A stretch of DNA of 64,000 nt from an uncultured Ectothiorhodospiraceae bacterium (GTDB lineage: Bacteria > Pseudomonadota > Gammaproteobacteria > Nevskiales > Oceanococcaceae), in NCBI GenBank assembly GCA_937141935.1, contig CAKZQS010000052.1:1-64000 (forward strand), written 5' to 3'. Every line of letters begins with the position of its first letter. Positions within the stretch are counted from its first letter, which is position 1. A program made the position numbers and the translations under genes. This document shows positions 40,755 through 48,735 of the stretch, one piece after another. The notes under the pieces are model-generated. The model ran no database searches. It worked only from the letters and a program-made list of their open reading frames with translations, and was not told the DNA's origin.

Positions 40755-42058
40755 GCCTGCAGATTCGTCGCCTGCGCAGCGATGCGCCGGAGTTTGCCGC
40801 CGAGCTGGACGCGCTGGCCGCCACCGAGCCGGTGGCCGACCCGGCGCTGACCCGCGCCGTGGCCGACATTCTGGCCCGCGTGCGCGCCGAGGGCGATGCG
40901 GCGCTGCTGGACTATGCCCGCCGCTTTGACGCCAGCCAGGCCGAATCGGCCGCCGCGCTGGAGGTGCCGCGCAGCGCCTGGCAGGGCGCGCGCGCAGGCC
41001 TGCCCGCGCAGCTGCGCGAGGCGCTGGAGACCGCCGCCGAGCGGGTCCGCGCCTATGCCCAGGCCCAGCGGCCCGAGGACTTCTGGATCGAGGATGCGCA
41101 GGGCAACCGCTTCGGCCAGCGGCATACGCCGCTGGACCGCGTGGGCATCTACGTGCCCGGCGGCAAGGCCAGCTACCCCTCCTCGGTGCTGATGAATGCC
41201 ATCCCGGCCCGGGTGGCGGGCGTGGCCGAGGTCATCATGACCGCGCCGGCGCCCGAGGGCGCGCTGAACCCGGCCGTGCTGGCCGCGGCCGACATCGCCG
41301 GCGTCGACCGCCTGTTCCAGGTGGGCGGTGCGCAGGCGGTGGCCGCGCTGGCCTATGGCACGCAGACCGTGCCCGCCGTCGACAAGATCGTCGGCCCCGG
41401 CAATGCCTGGGTGGCGGCGGCCAAGCGCCAGGTGTTTGGCCAGGTGGGCATCGACATGATCGCCGGGCCCTCCGAGGTGCTGATCATCGCCGACGGCAGC
41501 GCGCCGGCCGAATGGATGGCCTGGGACCTGTTCGCCCAGGCCGAGCACGACGAACAGGCGCAGTCGATCCTGATCAGCCCCGACGGCGACTACCTGGACG
41601 CCGTGGCCGCGGCGATGGATGCGCTGCTGGCCGAGCAGCCGCGCGCGCAGACCATCCGCGGCGCGCTGGCCGCGCGCGGCGCACTGATTCAGGTCGCCGA
41701 CCTGGCCGAGGCCTGCGTGCTGGCCAACCGCCTGGCGCCGGAGCACCTGGAGCTGGCGCTGGCCGCGCCGCGCGACTGGCTGCAGCACATCCGCCATGCC
41801 GGCGCGATCTTCCTGGGCGCCTGGTGCCCGGAGAGCTTCGGCGACTACTGCGCCGGCCCGAACCACGTGCTGCCCACCGCGGGCACGGCGCGCTTTGCCT
41901 CGCCGCTGGGGGTGCATGACTTCATCAAGCGCTCCAGCCTGCTGGAAGTGGCCGGCCGCGAGGGCGCGGCGCCGCTGGCGCGCATCAGCGCCGACCTGGC
42001 CCGCAGCGAGGGCCTGCACGCGCATGCGCAGTCCGCGGCCGTGCGCGGGAGCGACTGA
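40751..42058 (+). CDS. hisD: Histidinol dehydrogenase
   Basis: A 435-aa zinc enzyme oxidising L-histidinol to histidine with two NAD. Recognised by [24 protein letters not shown], the NAD/zinc region [46 protein letters not shown] (zinc-binding Gln/His) and [20 protein letters not shown]. Overlaps hisG by 4 bp; hisC starts two bases after its stop. Confidence 0.97.
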
Positions 42059-42060
42059 GC

Positions 42061-43116
42061 ATGGCCGACTCGCTGTGGAACCCGGCGCTGGGCGCGATGG
42101 GCGCCTATGCGGTGCCGGCGGCCGAGGGGCTTGTCAAGCTCGACGCGATGGAGAACCCCTACGGGCTCCCCGCGCCGGTGCTCAAGGCCTTCATCGAGCG
42201 GCTGCCGGCGCTGGCCGTCAACCGCTACCCGGATGCCGGGGGCACGGCGCTGAAGGCCGCGCTGGGCCGCGCGTTTCCGGTCGACGCGGCCTTTGCCAGC
42301 GTGCTGGGCAATGGCTCGGACGAGCTGATCGCGATGCTGATGCAAAGCGTGCTGCAGCCGGGCGCCTGCGTGCTGGCCCCGGAGCCGGGCTTTGTCATGT
42401 ACCGGCGCTGCGCCGAACTGCTGGGCCTGCGCTACGTCGGCGTGCCGCTGCGCGAGGACTTCGCCCTGGACCTGCCGGCGATGCTGGCGGCCATCGACCG
42501 CGAGCAGCCGCAGCTGGTCTTCGTGGCCAGCCCCAACAACCCCACCGGCAACGCCTTCGCGGCCGCGGAGCTGGCCGAGCTGGCGCGGGCCACGCCGGGG
42601 CTGTTCGTGCTCGACGAGGCCTACATCCCTTATGCCGAGGGCGACGGCGCGGACTTCGCCGCCGGCGAAGACAACGTCGTGCTGCTGCGCACGCTGTCCA
42701 AGTGGGGCCTGGCCGGGTTGCGCCTGGGCTTCGTGCAGGCGCGCAAGCCGGTCTGCGAGGCGCTGGAAAAGCTGCGCATGCCCTACAACGTCAATGCGCT
42801 GAGCCAGGAGCTGGGCCGTATCTGCCTGGAGCAGGCCGGCGCCTTCGCGCCACAGATCGACACGCTGAAAACCGAGCGCGCGCGCCTGGCCCAGGCCTTG
42901 GCGGCGCCCGGCGTCGAGGTCTACCCCAGCCAGGCCAATTTCCTGCTGGTGCGGGTGCCGGATGCGGTGGCGGCCAACGCCCGCCTGCGCGAGGCCGGGT
43001 TGCTGCTGAAGTGCCTGCATGGGACCCACCCGCTGCTGCGCCAGTGCCTGCGGATCAGTGTGGGTCGGCCGGAAGAAAACGAGGCGCTGCTGGCCGCCTG
43101 GCCGGGGGCGCTCTGA
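42061..43116 (+). CDS. hisC: Histidinol-phosphate aminotransferase
   Basis: A 351-aa fold-type I PLP enzyme converting imidazole-acetol phosphate and glutamate to histidinol phosphate. Signatures are LDAMENPYGLP, NRYPDAGG, LGNGSDELI, VASPNNPTGNAF, LDEAYIPYAEGD, and the PLP lysine in RTLSKWGLAGLRLGF. The Arg near the C-terminus (LRISVGRPEENEALL) binds the substrate carboxylate. Last gene of ibaG-murA-hisG-hisD-hisC. Confidence 0.96.
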   Translation: MADSLWNPALGAMGAYAVPAAEGLVKLDAMENPYGLPAPVLKAFIERLPALAVNRYPDAGGTALKAALGRAFPVDAAFASVLGNGSDELIAMLMQSVLQPGACVLAPEPGFVMYRRCAELLGLRYVGVPLREDFALDLPAMLAAIDREQPQLVFVASPNNPTGNAFAAAELAELARATPGLFVLDEAYIPYAEGDGADFAAGEDNVVLLRTLSKWGLAGLRLGFVQARKPVCEALEKLRMPYNVNALSQELGRICLEQAGAFAPQIDTLKTERARLAQALAAPGVEVYPSQANFLLVRVPDAVAANARLREAGLLLKCLHGTHPLLRQCLRISVGRPEENEALLAAWPGAL

Positions 43117-43141
43117 GGGCGGTCGTCGCGGCGGCCGCCCA

Positions 43142-43150
43142 TGCTAAAAT
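43142..43150 (+). promoter_or_regulatory. Extended -10 promoter for petABC
   Basis: TGCTAAAAT combines TGn with TAAAAT (43145-43150), 80 bp upstream of petA. -35 region GTCGTC at 43122 is poor. Confidence 0.5.
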
Positions 43151-43230
43151 TTCGGGGTTCCGCGGGTGCGTGCCCGTTCCAATCCACAAGAACTGGCGGG
43201 CGAGCGTGCCCGTGTGGCAGAGGTGCCTGA

Positions 43231-43824
43231 ATGAGCACAGCAGGTGTCGACGAGAGTAAGCGTCGCTTTCTGACCTTGACCGGCGTGGCCGTAGGCGGCG
43301 TTGGCGCCGTGGCCGCTGCCACACCTTTTTTGGCCTCGATGGCGCCCAGTGAACGGGCCAAGGCGCTCGGCGCCCCGGTGACCGTCGACATCTCCAAGCT
43401 CGAGCCCGGTCAGCTGCTGATCGCCACCTGGCGCGGCAGCCCGGTGTGGATCGTGCGCCGCACCGAAGAGATGCTGGCGACGCTGGACGATGTCACGCCG
43501 CAGCTCAGCGACCCCGAGTCGGCCGCCGAGCAGCAGCCCGAGTACGCCGAAAACCAATACCGTTCGCTGCGCCCGGAAGTGCTGGTCATGGTGGGGCGCT
43601 GCACCCACCTGGGCTGCTCGCCGACCTTCCGCCCGGAATATCCGGCCGAGGATCTGGGCAAGAACTGGTACGGCGGCTTTTTCTGCCCCTGCCACGGCTC
43701 CAAGTTTGACCTGGCCGGCCGCGTGTACAAGGGCGTGCCCGCGCCGCTGAACATGCCGGTGCCGCCCCACCACTACCTCGATGACAACACCGTCGTCGTC
43801 GGCGAAGACCCGGAGATCGCGTAA
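43231..43824 (+). CDS. petA: Ubiquinol-cytochrome c reductase Rieske iron-sulfur subunit
   Basis: A 197-aa [2Fe-2S] protein of the bc1 complex. A KRRFL twin-arginine motif (residues 10-14) precedes an uncleaved TM anchor (~15-36). The Rieske boxes are CTHLGC (Cys124, His126, Cys129) and CPCHGS (Cys152, Cys154, His155); Cys129-Cys154 form the usual disulfide. It takes the first electron from ubiquinol and passes it to cytochrome c1. The TAA stop overlaps the petB ATG by one base. A GAGGTG ribosome site is 5 bases before the start. Confidence 0.97.
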   Translation: MSTAGVDESKRRFLTLTGVAVGGVGAVAAATPFLASMAPSERAKALGAPVTVDISKLEPGQLLIATWRGSPVWIVRRTEEMLATLDDVTPQLSDPESAAEQQPEYAENQYRSLRPEVLVMVGRCTHLGCSPTFRPEYPAEDLGKNWYGGFFCPCHGSKFDLAGRVYKGVPAPLNMPVPPHHYLDDNTVVVGEDPEIA

Positions 43825-45062
43825 TGGGTATCCAGGCCAACCCCCATGGCACGACCGGCTTTCTGGGCTGGATTGACGATCGCTTTCCGCTGACGAAGAT
43901 CTGGAAGGATCACGTCGCCGAGTACTACGCGCCGAAGAACTTCAACTTTTGGTACTACTTCGGCTCGCTGGCGATGCTGGTGCTGGTCAACCAGCTGCTG
44001 ACCGGCATCTTCCTGGCGATGCACTACAAGCCCTCGGCGGCGGAGGCCTTCTCCTCGGTCGAGTACATCATGCGCGACGTGCCCTTTGGCGACTTGCTGC
44101 GCTACCTGCACTCGACCGGCGCCTCCGCCTTCTTCATCGTCGTCTACCTGCATATGTACCGGGGCCTGATCTATGGCTCCTACCGCAAGCCGCGCGAGCT
44201 GATCTGGATCTTCGGCTGCCTGATCTACCTGGTGCTGATGGCCGAGGCCTTCGCCGGCTACGTGCTGCCCTGGGGCCAGATGAGCTACTGGGGGGCGCAG
44301 GTGATCATCTCGCTGTTCGGTGCCATCCCGGTCATCGGGCCGGATCTGGTGATCTGGATCCAGGGCGACTACGTGCCCTCGGATGCCACGCTGAACCGCT
44401 TGTTCTCGCTGCACGTGGTGGCCTTGCCCTTCGTGCTGGTCGGCCTGGTCGTGGCGCACCTGATGGCGCTGCACGAGGTGGGCTCGAACAACCCCGACGG
44501 CATCGACATCAAGGAAAACAAGGACGAGAACGGCGTGCCGCGTGATGGCATTGCCTTCCACCCCTACTACACGGTCAAGGACCTGTTCGGCGTTTCGATC
44601 TTCCTGACGCTGTTCCTGGGCGTGGTGTTCTTCCTGCCGGACGCCGGCGGCTATTTCCTGGAGAAGCCGAACTTCGAGGAAGCCAACCCGGCGGTGACGC
44701 CGGAGCACATCGCGCCGGTGTGGTACTTCACGCCCTTCTACGCGATGCTGCGCGCCGTGCCGGACAAGCTCGGCGGCGTCATCGTGATGTTCGCCGCGGT
44801 GCTGATCCTGTTCGTGCTGCCCTGGCTCGACCGCTCCAAGGTGCGTTCGATCCGCTACAAGGGCTGGATCTCCAAGGTGGCGATGATCACCTTCGCGATC
44901 AACTTCGTCGTGCTGGCCTGGCTGGGCCTGGAGCCGCCCTCGGACGCCAAGACCCTCGCGGCGCGTGTCGGCACCGTGATTTACTTCCTGTTCTTCCTGT
45001 TGATGCCGATCTACACGAAGATGGAATCGACCAAGCCTGTACCTGCGCGGGTGACCTCATGA
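43824..45062 (+). CDS. petB: Ubiquinol-cytochrome c reductase cytochrome b subunit
   Basis: A 412-aa integral membrane diheme cytochrome b with eight TM helices. The N-terminal part contains the heme-binding His pairs in FLAMHYKPSAAEAFSS-type helix B (YLHSTGASAFFIVVYLHMYRG) and helix D (LFSLHVVALPFVLVGLVVAHL). The Qo-site PEWY equivalent here reads APVWYFTPFYAMLR, so Glu of PEWY is Val in this position and the local motif is P-V-W-Y. Overlaps petA by one base and petC by four (ATGA). Confidence 0.96.
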   Translation: MGIQANPHGTTGFLGWIDDRFPLTKIWKDHVAEYYAPKNFNFWYYFGSLAMLVLVNQLLTGIFLAMHYKPSAAEAFSSVEYIMRDVPFGDLLRYLHSTGASAFFIVVYLHMYRGLIYGSYRKPRELIWIFGCLIYLVLMAEAFAGYVLPWGQMSYWGAQVIISLFGAIPVIGPDLVIWIQGDYVPSDATLNRLFSLHVVALPFVLVGLVVAHLMALHEVGSNNPDGIDIKENKDENGVPRDGIAFHPYYTVKDLFGVSIFLTLFLGVVFFLPDAGGYFLEKPNFEEANPAVTPEHIAPVWYFTPFYAMLRAVPDKLGGVIVMFAAVLILFVLPWLDRSKVRSIRYKGWISKVAMITFAINFVVLAWLGLEPPSDAKTLAARVGTVIYFLFFLLMPIYTKMESTKPVPARVTS

Positions 45063-45805
45063 CTGTGCGCCATCTCCTGGCCGGGCTCGTGCTCGGTGCC
45101 ATCGCCCCGCTGAGCCTGGCCGCCGGTGGCGGCGCGCTGATGGATTACACGCCCGATGTCAGCAACAGCGCGTCGGTGCAGCGCGGCGCCGCCAACTTCA
45201 TGAACTACTGCTCCGGCTGTCACTCGCTGCGCTTTTTGCGCTACCAGACGCTGGCCGAAGATCATGAGGTGCCCGAGGACCTGCTGGCCGAGAACCTGAT
45301 GTTCACCAGCGAAAAGCCCGGCGACCATATCCTGACCGCGATGCCCAGCGAAGCGGCCACGGGCTGGTTTGGCCAGGCGCCGCCGGATCTGAGCCTGACC
45401 GCCCGCGCTCGCGGCGCCGATTGGGTGTACAGCTTCCTGATGACCTTCTACGTCGACCCGAGCAAGGCCACGGGCGTCAACAACCTGCAGCTCAAGGGTG
45501 CCTCGATGCCGCATGTGCTGGGCCACCTGGAGGGCTACAAGGTGGTCGCCGAGGGCGAGCCCAAGGAAGACAAGGGCGGTCACGGCGCGCACAAGGGCCC
45601 CGAGTTCGAATATGTGCAGGCGGGTGCGCTGACGCCGAAGGAATACGAGGCCTTCGTGCGTGACATCACCAACTTCCTGAGCTACGCCGCCGAGCCGGGC
45701 GCCAAGGAGCGCCACGCGCTGGGCCGCTGGGTGCTGCTGTACCTCTTTTTGCTGATTCCGCTGACCTGGCTGATCAAGAAGGAGTACTGGAAGGACGTGC
45801 ACTGA
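45059..45805 (+). CDS. petC: Ubiquinol-cytochrome c reductase cytochrome c1 subunit
   Basis: A 248-aa membrane-anchored cytochrome. It has a signal peptide (~1-22), a heme c motif CSGCH (Cys51-His55), the probable axial Met150 (KGASMPHVLG), and a C-terminal TM helix (~225-243; LLYLFLLIPLTWLIKK) that anchors it. A His/Gly/Lys-rich insert (~168-182) lies before the anchor. Start at 45059 sits in an ATGA overlap with petB. Completes the bc1 complex. Confidence 0.97.
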   Translation: MTVRHLLAGLVLGAIAPLSLAAGGGALMDYTPDVSNSASVQRGAANFMNYCSGCHSLRFLRYQTLAEDHEVPEDLLAENLMFTSEKPGDHILTAMPSEAATGWFGQAPPDLSLTARARGADWVYSFLMTFYVDPSKATGVNNLQLKGASMPHVLGHLEGYKVVAEGEPKEDKGGHGAHKGPEFEYVQAGALTPKEYEAFVRDITNFLSYAAEPGAKERHALGRWVLLYLFLLIPLTWLIKKEYWKDVH

Positions 45806-45820
45806 GGCGGCCTTCCGGCC

Positions 45821-45842
45821 GGCCGGCGCCCGCGCGCCGGCC
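45821..45842 (+). other. Strong GC hairpin between petC and sspA
   Basis: GGCCGGCGC (45821-45829) pairs perfectly with GCGCCGGCC (45834-45842) over a 4-base loop. No T-run follows, so this is at most an attenuating or RNA-stabilising hairpin. Confidence 0.45.
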
Positions 45843-45878
45843 GCGCCCCGCCCGCGTTGCGCCCTTGCCGCTAGGCCC

Positions 45879-46493
45879 ATGGCCCGCATGACCCCCGGCA
45901 ACACCGGCCTGACGCTGTTCACCGACGCCGATGATCTCGACGGTCAGCGCCTGCGCTGGCTGGTGGCCGAGAAGGGCATCGAGACGCTGCGCCATGTGCC
46001 GGTGAGCGCCGGGCAAACCAATGAGGACCTGCTGGTCTTCAACGCCCGCCACGACCTGCCGACGCTGGTTGAGCGCAGCCTGGTGGTGGCCGGCATCGAC
46101 ATCGTGGCCGAGTACCTGGACGCCCGCTATCCCTACCCGGCAATGATGGCCTCGGACCCGGCCGGGCGCGCGCGCATGCGCATGATCCTGCGCACGCTGC
46201 AGCTCGACCTGGAAACGCCCCTGCTGGCCAGCCGGCGCCGGGCCAAGGACGTGGACGCCGCGCTGCACCTGTTCGATGACCTGCTCGGGCGGCGCAAATA
46301 CATGGTGGGAGGCAGCATCACGCTGGTGGACATCTACCTGCTGCCGCTGTTGTGGCGGCTGGGCCATCACGGCCATCGCTGGCCCAAGGTGCCCGCGCTG
46401 CACGACTACGCGCTGCGTCTGTCGCAGCGCCCCGCCTTTCGCGCTTGCCTGAACCGGCGCGAGGCCACGATGAGCCTGGAGGCCCCGGCATGA
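45879..46493 (+). CDS. sspA: Stringent starvation protein A (SspA)
   Basis: A 204-aa GST-fold RNA-polymerase-associated regulator. N-terminal thioredoxin-like half (TLFTDADDLDGQRLRWLVAEKGI, NARHDLPTLVERSLVVAGIDIVAEYLDARYP in parts) and C-terminal helical half (GGSITLVDIYLLPLLWRL) are typical. In E. coli SspA modifies polymerase at stationary-phase and phage promoters. Followed by sspB with a 4-bp overlap, downstream of petABC as in other gammaproteobacteria. An ATG at codon 4 (MTPGNTG) is an equally possible start. Confidence 0.93.
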   Translation: MARMTPGNTGLTLFTDADDLDGQRLRWLVAEKGIETLRHVPVSAGQTNEDLLVFNARHDLPTLVERSLVVAGIDIVAEYLDARYPYPAMMASDPAGRARMRMILRTLQLDLETPLLASRRRAKDVDAALHLFDDLLGRRKYMVGGSITLVDIYLLPLLWRLGHHGHRWPKVPALHDYALRLSQRPAFRACLNRREATMSLEAPA

Positions 46494-46963
46494 TTCCGCG
46501 CAAACCCTATTTGCTGAACGCGCTGTGCGACTGGGCCGAGGACAACGGCTGGACGCCGATGATCGTGGTGCGCGCCGACGTGCCCGGCACCGTGGTGCCC
46601 ACCGCGCAGGTGCGCGAGGGCCAGATCACGCTGAACATCAGCCAGCAGGCGACCCGCGAACGCCAGATCGACCCCGAGGGTGTGCGCGCGCTGGCGCGCT
46701 TCGCTGGCGAAATTCAGCGCCTGCGGGTGCCGCTGGAGGCCATCGAGGCCTTCGTGGTGCGCGAAACCGGCGAGGGCACGCTGTTCCCGCCCGAGCCCGA
46801 GGCGCCGGCCGAGCAGGGCGCGGATGCTGACCCGGGCCCGGACGCCGCGCCGGACGGTGATACGGAGTCCGGCCCCCGCAGCGAAGACGGCGAGGGCCCC
46901 GACGACGAGCCGCCCCCGGGCGGCAGCCGGCCACGCCGGGGCCCCCTGAAGCTGGTCAAGTAG
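46490..46963 (+). CDS. sspB: ClpXP protease specificity-enhancing factor SspB
   Basis: A 157-aa adaptor that delivers ssrA-tagged proteins to ClpXP. Residues ~1-112 form the substrate-binding domain (PRKPYLLNALCDWAEDNGWTP, GQITLNISQQATRE, FAGEIQRLRVPLEAIEAFVVRE). A ~35-residue acidic Pro/Asp/Glu/Gly linker leads to the C-terminal ClpX-binding motif RRGPLKLVK. Start at 46490 overlaps the sspA stop. A 13-C tract follows the stop immediately. Confidence 0.94.
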   Translation: MIPRKPYLLNALCDWAEDNGWTPMIVVRADVPGTVVPTAQVREGQITLNISQQATRERQIDPEGVRALARFAGEIQRLRVPLEAIEAFVVRETGEGTLFPPEPEAPAEQGADADPGPDAAPDGDTESGPRSEDGEGPDDEPPPGGSRPRRGPLKLVK

Positions 46964-46976
46964 CCCCCCCCCCCCC
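46964..46976. repeat. Homopolymeric C13 tract
   Basis: Thirteen consecutive C residues directly after the sspB stop codon, in the gap between converging sspB and the FAD-linked dehydrogenase gene. Length may be variable or a sequencing-sensitive site. Confidence 0.9.
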
Positions 46977-47030
46977 GCCGGCCGGATTGGCCGGGTCGGC
47001 AGGGCAGCCAGCCCCTGCGGGCCGCGCGGC

Positions 47031-48401
47031 TCAGTCGGGCGGCGGCAGCCCCTTGTCGGGATTCAGGATGCCGGCCGGGTCCAGCGCCCGCTTGACCGCA
47101 TGCATGGCCGCCAGCGTCGCCGCGTCCAGCTCCAGCCCCACATGGTCGCGCTTGGCCAGACCCACGCCGTGTTCGCCGGAGAGTGAGCCCCCCAGCTCCA
47201 GCGTCAGGGCAAACACGCCCTCCAGGCAGGCGTCGTGTTCGGCGGCCTGCGCCGGGTTGGCGCGGTCGTGCATCAGGTTCACGTGCAGGTTGCCATTGCC
47301 GGCGTGGCCGAAGCAGACGATGGGGATGCCGTGGCGCTCCGACAGCGCGGCGACGCCCGCCACCAGTTCGGGGATGCGCGACACCGGCACCACCACGTCC
47401 TCGTTGGTCTTGTCCGGCGCCAGCGAGCGCAGCCGGGGCGAGAGCGCCTTGCGCGCCGCCCAGACGGCCGCCGCCTCCTCGCCACGGCCGCTGTCCCAGC
47501 CGCGCAGCCCCGGGCCGCAGGCGCCCCGCCAGCCCTCCAGAATCTCATCGCTCAGGCTCGCCGGCGCATGGCATTCCAGCAGCAGAATGGCCTGGCAGTC
47601 CGGCGCCAGGGCCACATCCTCGCGGATCAGGCCGACGGCGCGGTTATCCAGAAACTCGCAGACGGCAGGGCCCTCGGCGCCGGCCAGCAGCGCGCTGACG
47701 GCCTGCGCGGCGCTGGCCACGCTGTCGAACTGCGCCCGCACCGCGGTGCGCGCCGGCGGCAGCGGCCGCAGCAGCAGCGTGGCCTCGGTAATGATGCCCA
47801 GCGTGCCCTCCGAGCCCACCAGCAGCCGGGTCAGGTCCAGCCCCACCACGCCCTTGGTGGTACGGCTGCCGACGCGGATCAGGCTGCCATCGCCGAGCAC
47901 GGCCGACAGCCCCAGGATGTTGTCCCGGCAGGTGCCGTAGCGCACCGCGCGCGGCCCGCCGGCATTGCAGCCCAGGTTGCCGCCGATGCTGGAGTAGGCG
48001 GCGCTGGTGGGGTCGGGCGGCCAGAACAGTCCGTCTTCCGCCGCCACCTCCTGGACCTGGGCATTGAGTGCGCCGGCCTCGACGCGGATATAGCGGTCCG
48101 CCGGGCGGTACTCCAGCACCCGCTGCATGCGCTCCAGGCTCAGCACCACGCCACCCTCGAGCGGCACCGTTGCGCCAACCGTGTTCGTGCCGCGGCCGCG
48201 TACCGTCAGCGGCCGGCCCTGCGCGGCACACCAGCGCACGACGGCCTGTACCTGCGTCGCATTCTCGGCCAGCGCCACGGCCAGCGGCTGGCGCGCCCGC
48301 CGCGAATTGTCGAAGCCATAGGCGCAGCATTCCGCCGGGTCGGTCAGCAGCGCGAGTTGCGGCGCCGCCTCACGCAGGCCGGCGAGCGGGTCAGCGGCCA
48401 T
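47031..48401 (-). CDS. FAD-linked 2-hydroxyacid dehydrogenase (GlcD/D-lactate dehydrogenase type)
   Basis: A 456-aa flavoprotein of the VAO/PCMH family. FAD_binding_4 domain (~40-220; RPLTVRGRGTNTVGATVPLEGG, then SSIGGNLGCNAGGPRAVRYGT and LLVGSEGTLGIITEATL) and a C-terminal FAD-oxidase domain with CFGHAGNGNLHVNLMHD and the terminal SGEHGVGLAKRD, RALDPAGILNPDKGLPP (typical of GlcD, D-lactate and D-2-hydroxyglutarate dehydrogenases). No glcE/glcF genes are adjacent, so a single-subunit D-lactate or D-2-hydroxyglutarate dehydrogenase is more likely than glycolate oxidase. Start at 48401 overlaps yraN by 11 bp. Confidence 0.88.
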   Translation of the reverse strand: MAADPLAGLREAAPQLALLTDPAECCAYGFDNSRRARQPLAVALAENATQVQAVVRWCAAQGRPLTVRGRGTNTVGATVPLEGGVVLSLERMQRVLEYRPADRYIRVEAGALNAQVQEVAAEDGLFWPPDPTSAAYSSIGGNLGCNAGGPRAVRYGTCRDNILGLSAVLGDGSLIRVGSRTTKGVVGLDLTRLLVGSEGTLGIITEATLLLRPLPPARTAVRAQFDSVASAAQAVSALLAGAEGPAVCEFLDNRAVGLIREDVALAPDCQAILLLECHAPASLSDEILEGWRGACGPGLRGWDSGRGEEAAAVWAARKALSPRLRSLAPDKTNEDVVVPVSRIPELVAGVAALSERHGIPIVCFGHAGNGNLHVNLMHDRANPAQAAEHDACLEGVFALTLELGGSLSGEHGVGLAKRDHVGLELDAATLAAMHAVKRALDPAGILNPDKGLPPPD

Positions 48402-48735
48402 CGAACTGCAGCACGTCGCGGCGCCAGCCGCCGCGCTCGCCGGCAAAGTGCACCAGGTCAAAGCGCATCGGTTCCTCGGCCAATTCCGGGTGCAGGGCCA
48501 GGTAGCGCTGGGCGGCCGCCTGCAGCCGCCGGCACTTGTGCGCATCGACGCTGTCGATGGCGGCCACCCGGGCCCCGGCGGCACGGGCGCGCACCTCAAC
48601 AAAGACCAGCGTGGGCCCGTCGCGCATCACCAGGTCGATCTCACCGCGGCGGCTGCGCACATTGCGCGCCAGCAGGCGCAGGCCGCGGCGCTCCAGCAGC
48701 GCACAGGCGCGGTCTTCGGCCTCCGCGCCGGTCAC
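48391..48735 (-). CDS. yraN: YraN family protein (UPF0102, endonuclease-like fold)
   Basis: A 114-aa protein of the YraN family: GAEAEDRACALLERRGLRLLARN, then RRGEIDLVMRDGPTLVFVEVRARAAG, which carries the E-D-xxx-ExR/K arrangement of a PD-(D/E)XK nuclease fold, and a C-terminal basic MRFDLVHF. Function unproven; the fold resembles Holliday-junction resolvases. Located directly downstream of lpoA with a 4-bp overlap, its conserved neighbour in gammaproteobacteria. Confidence 0.94.
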   Translation of the reverse strand: MTGAEAEDRACALLERRGLRLLARNVRSRRGEIDLVMRDGPTLVFVEVRARAAGARVAAIDSVDAHKCRRLQAAAQRYLALHPELAEEPMRFDLVHFAGERGGWRRDVLQFDGR

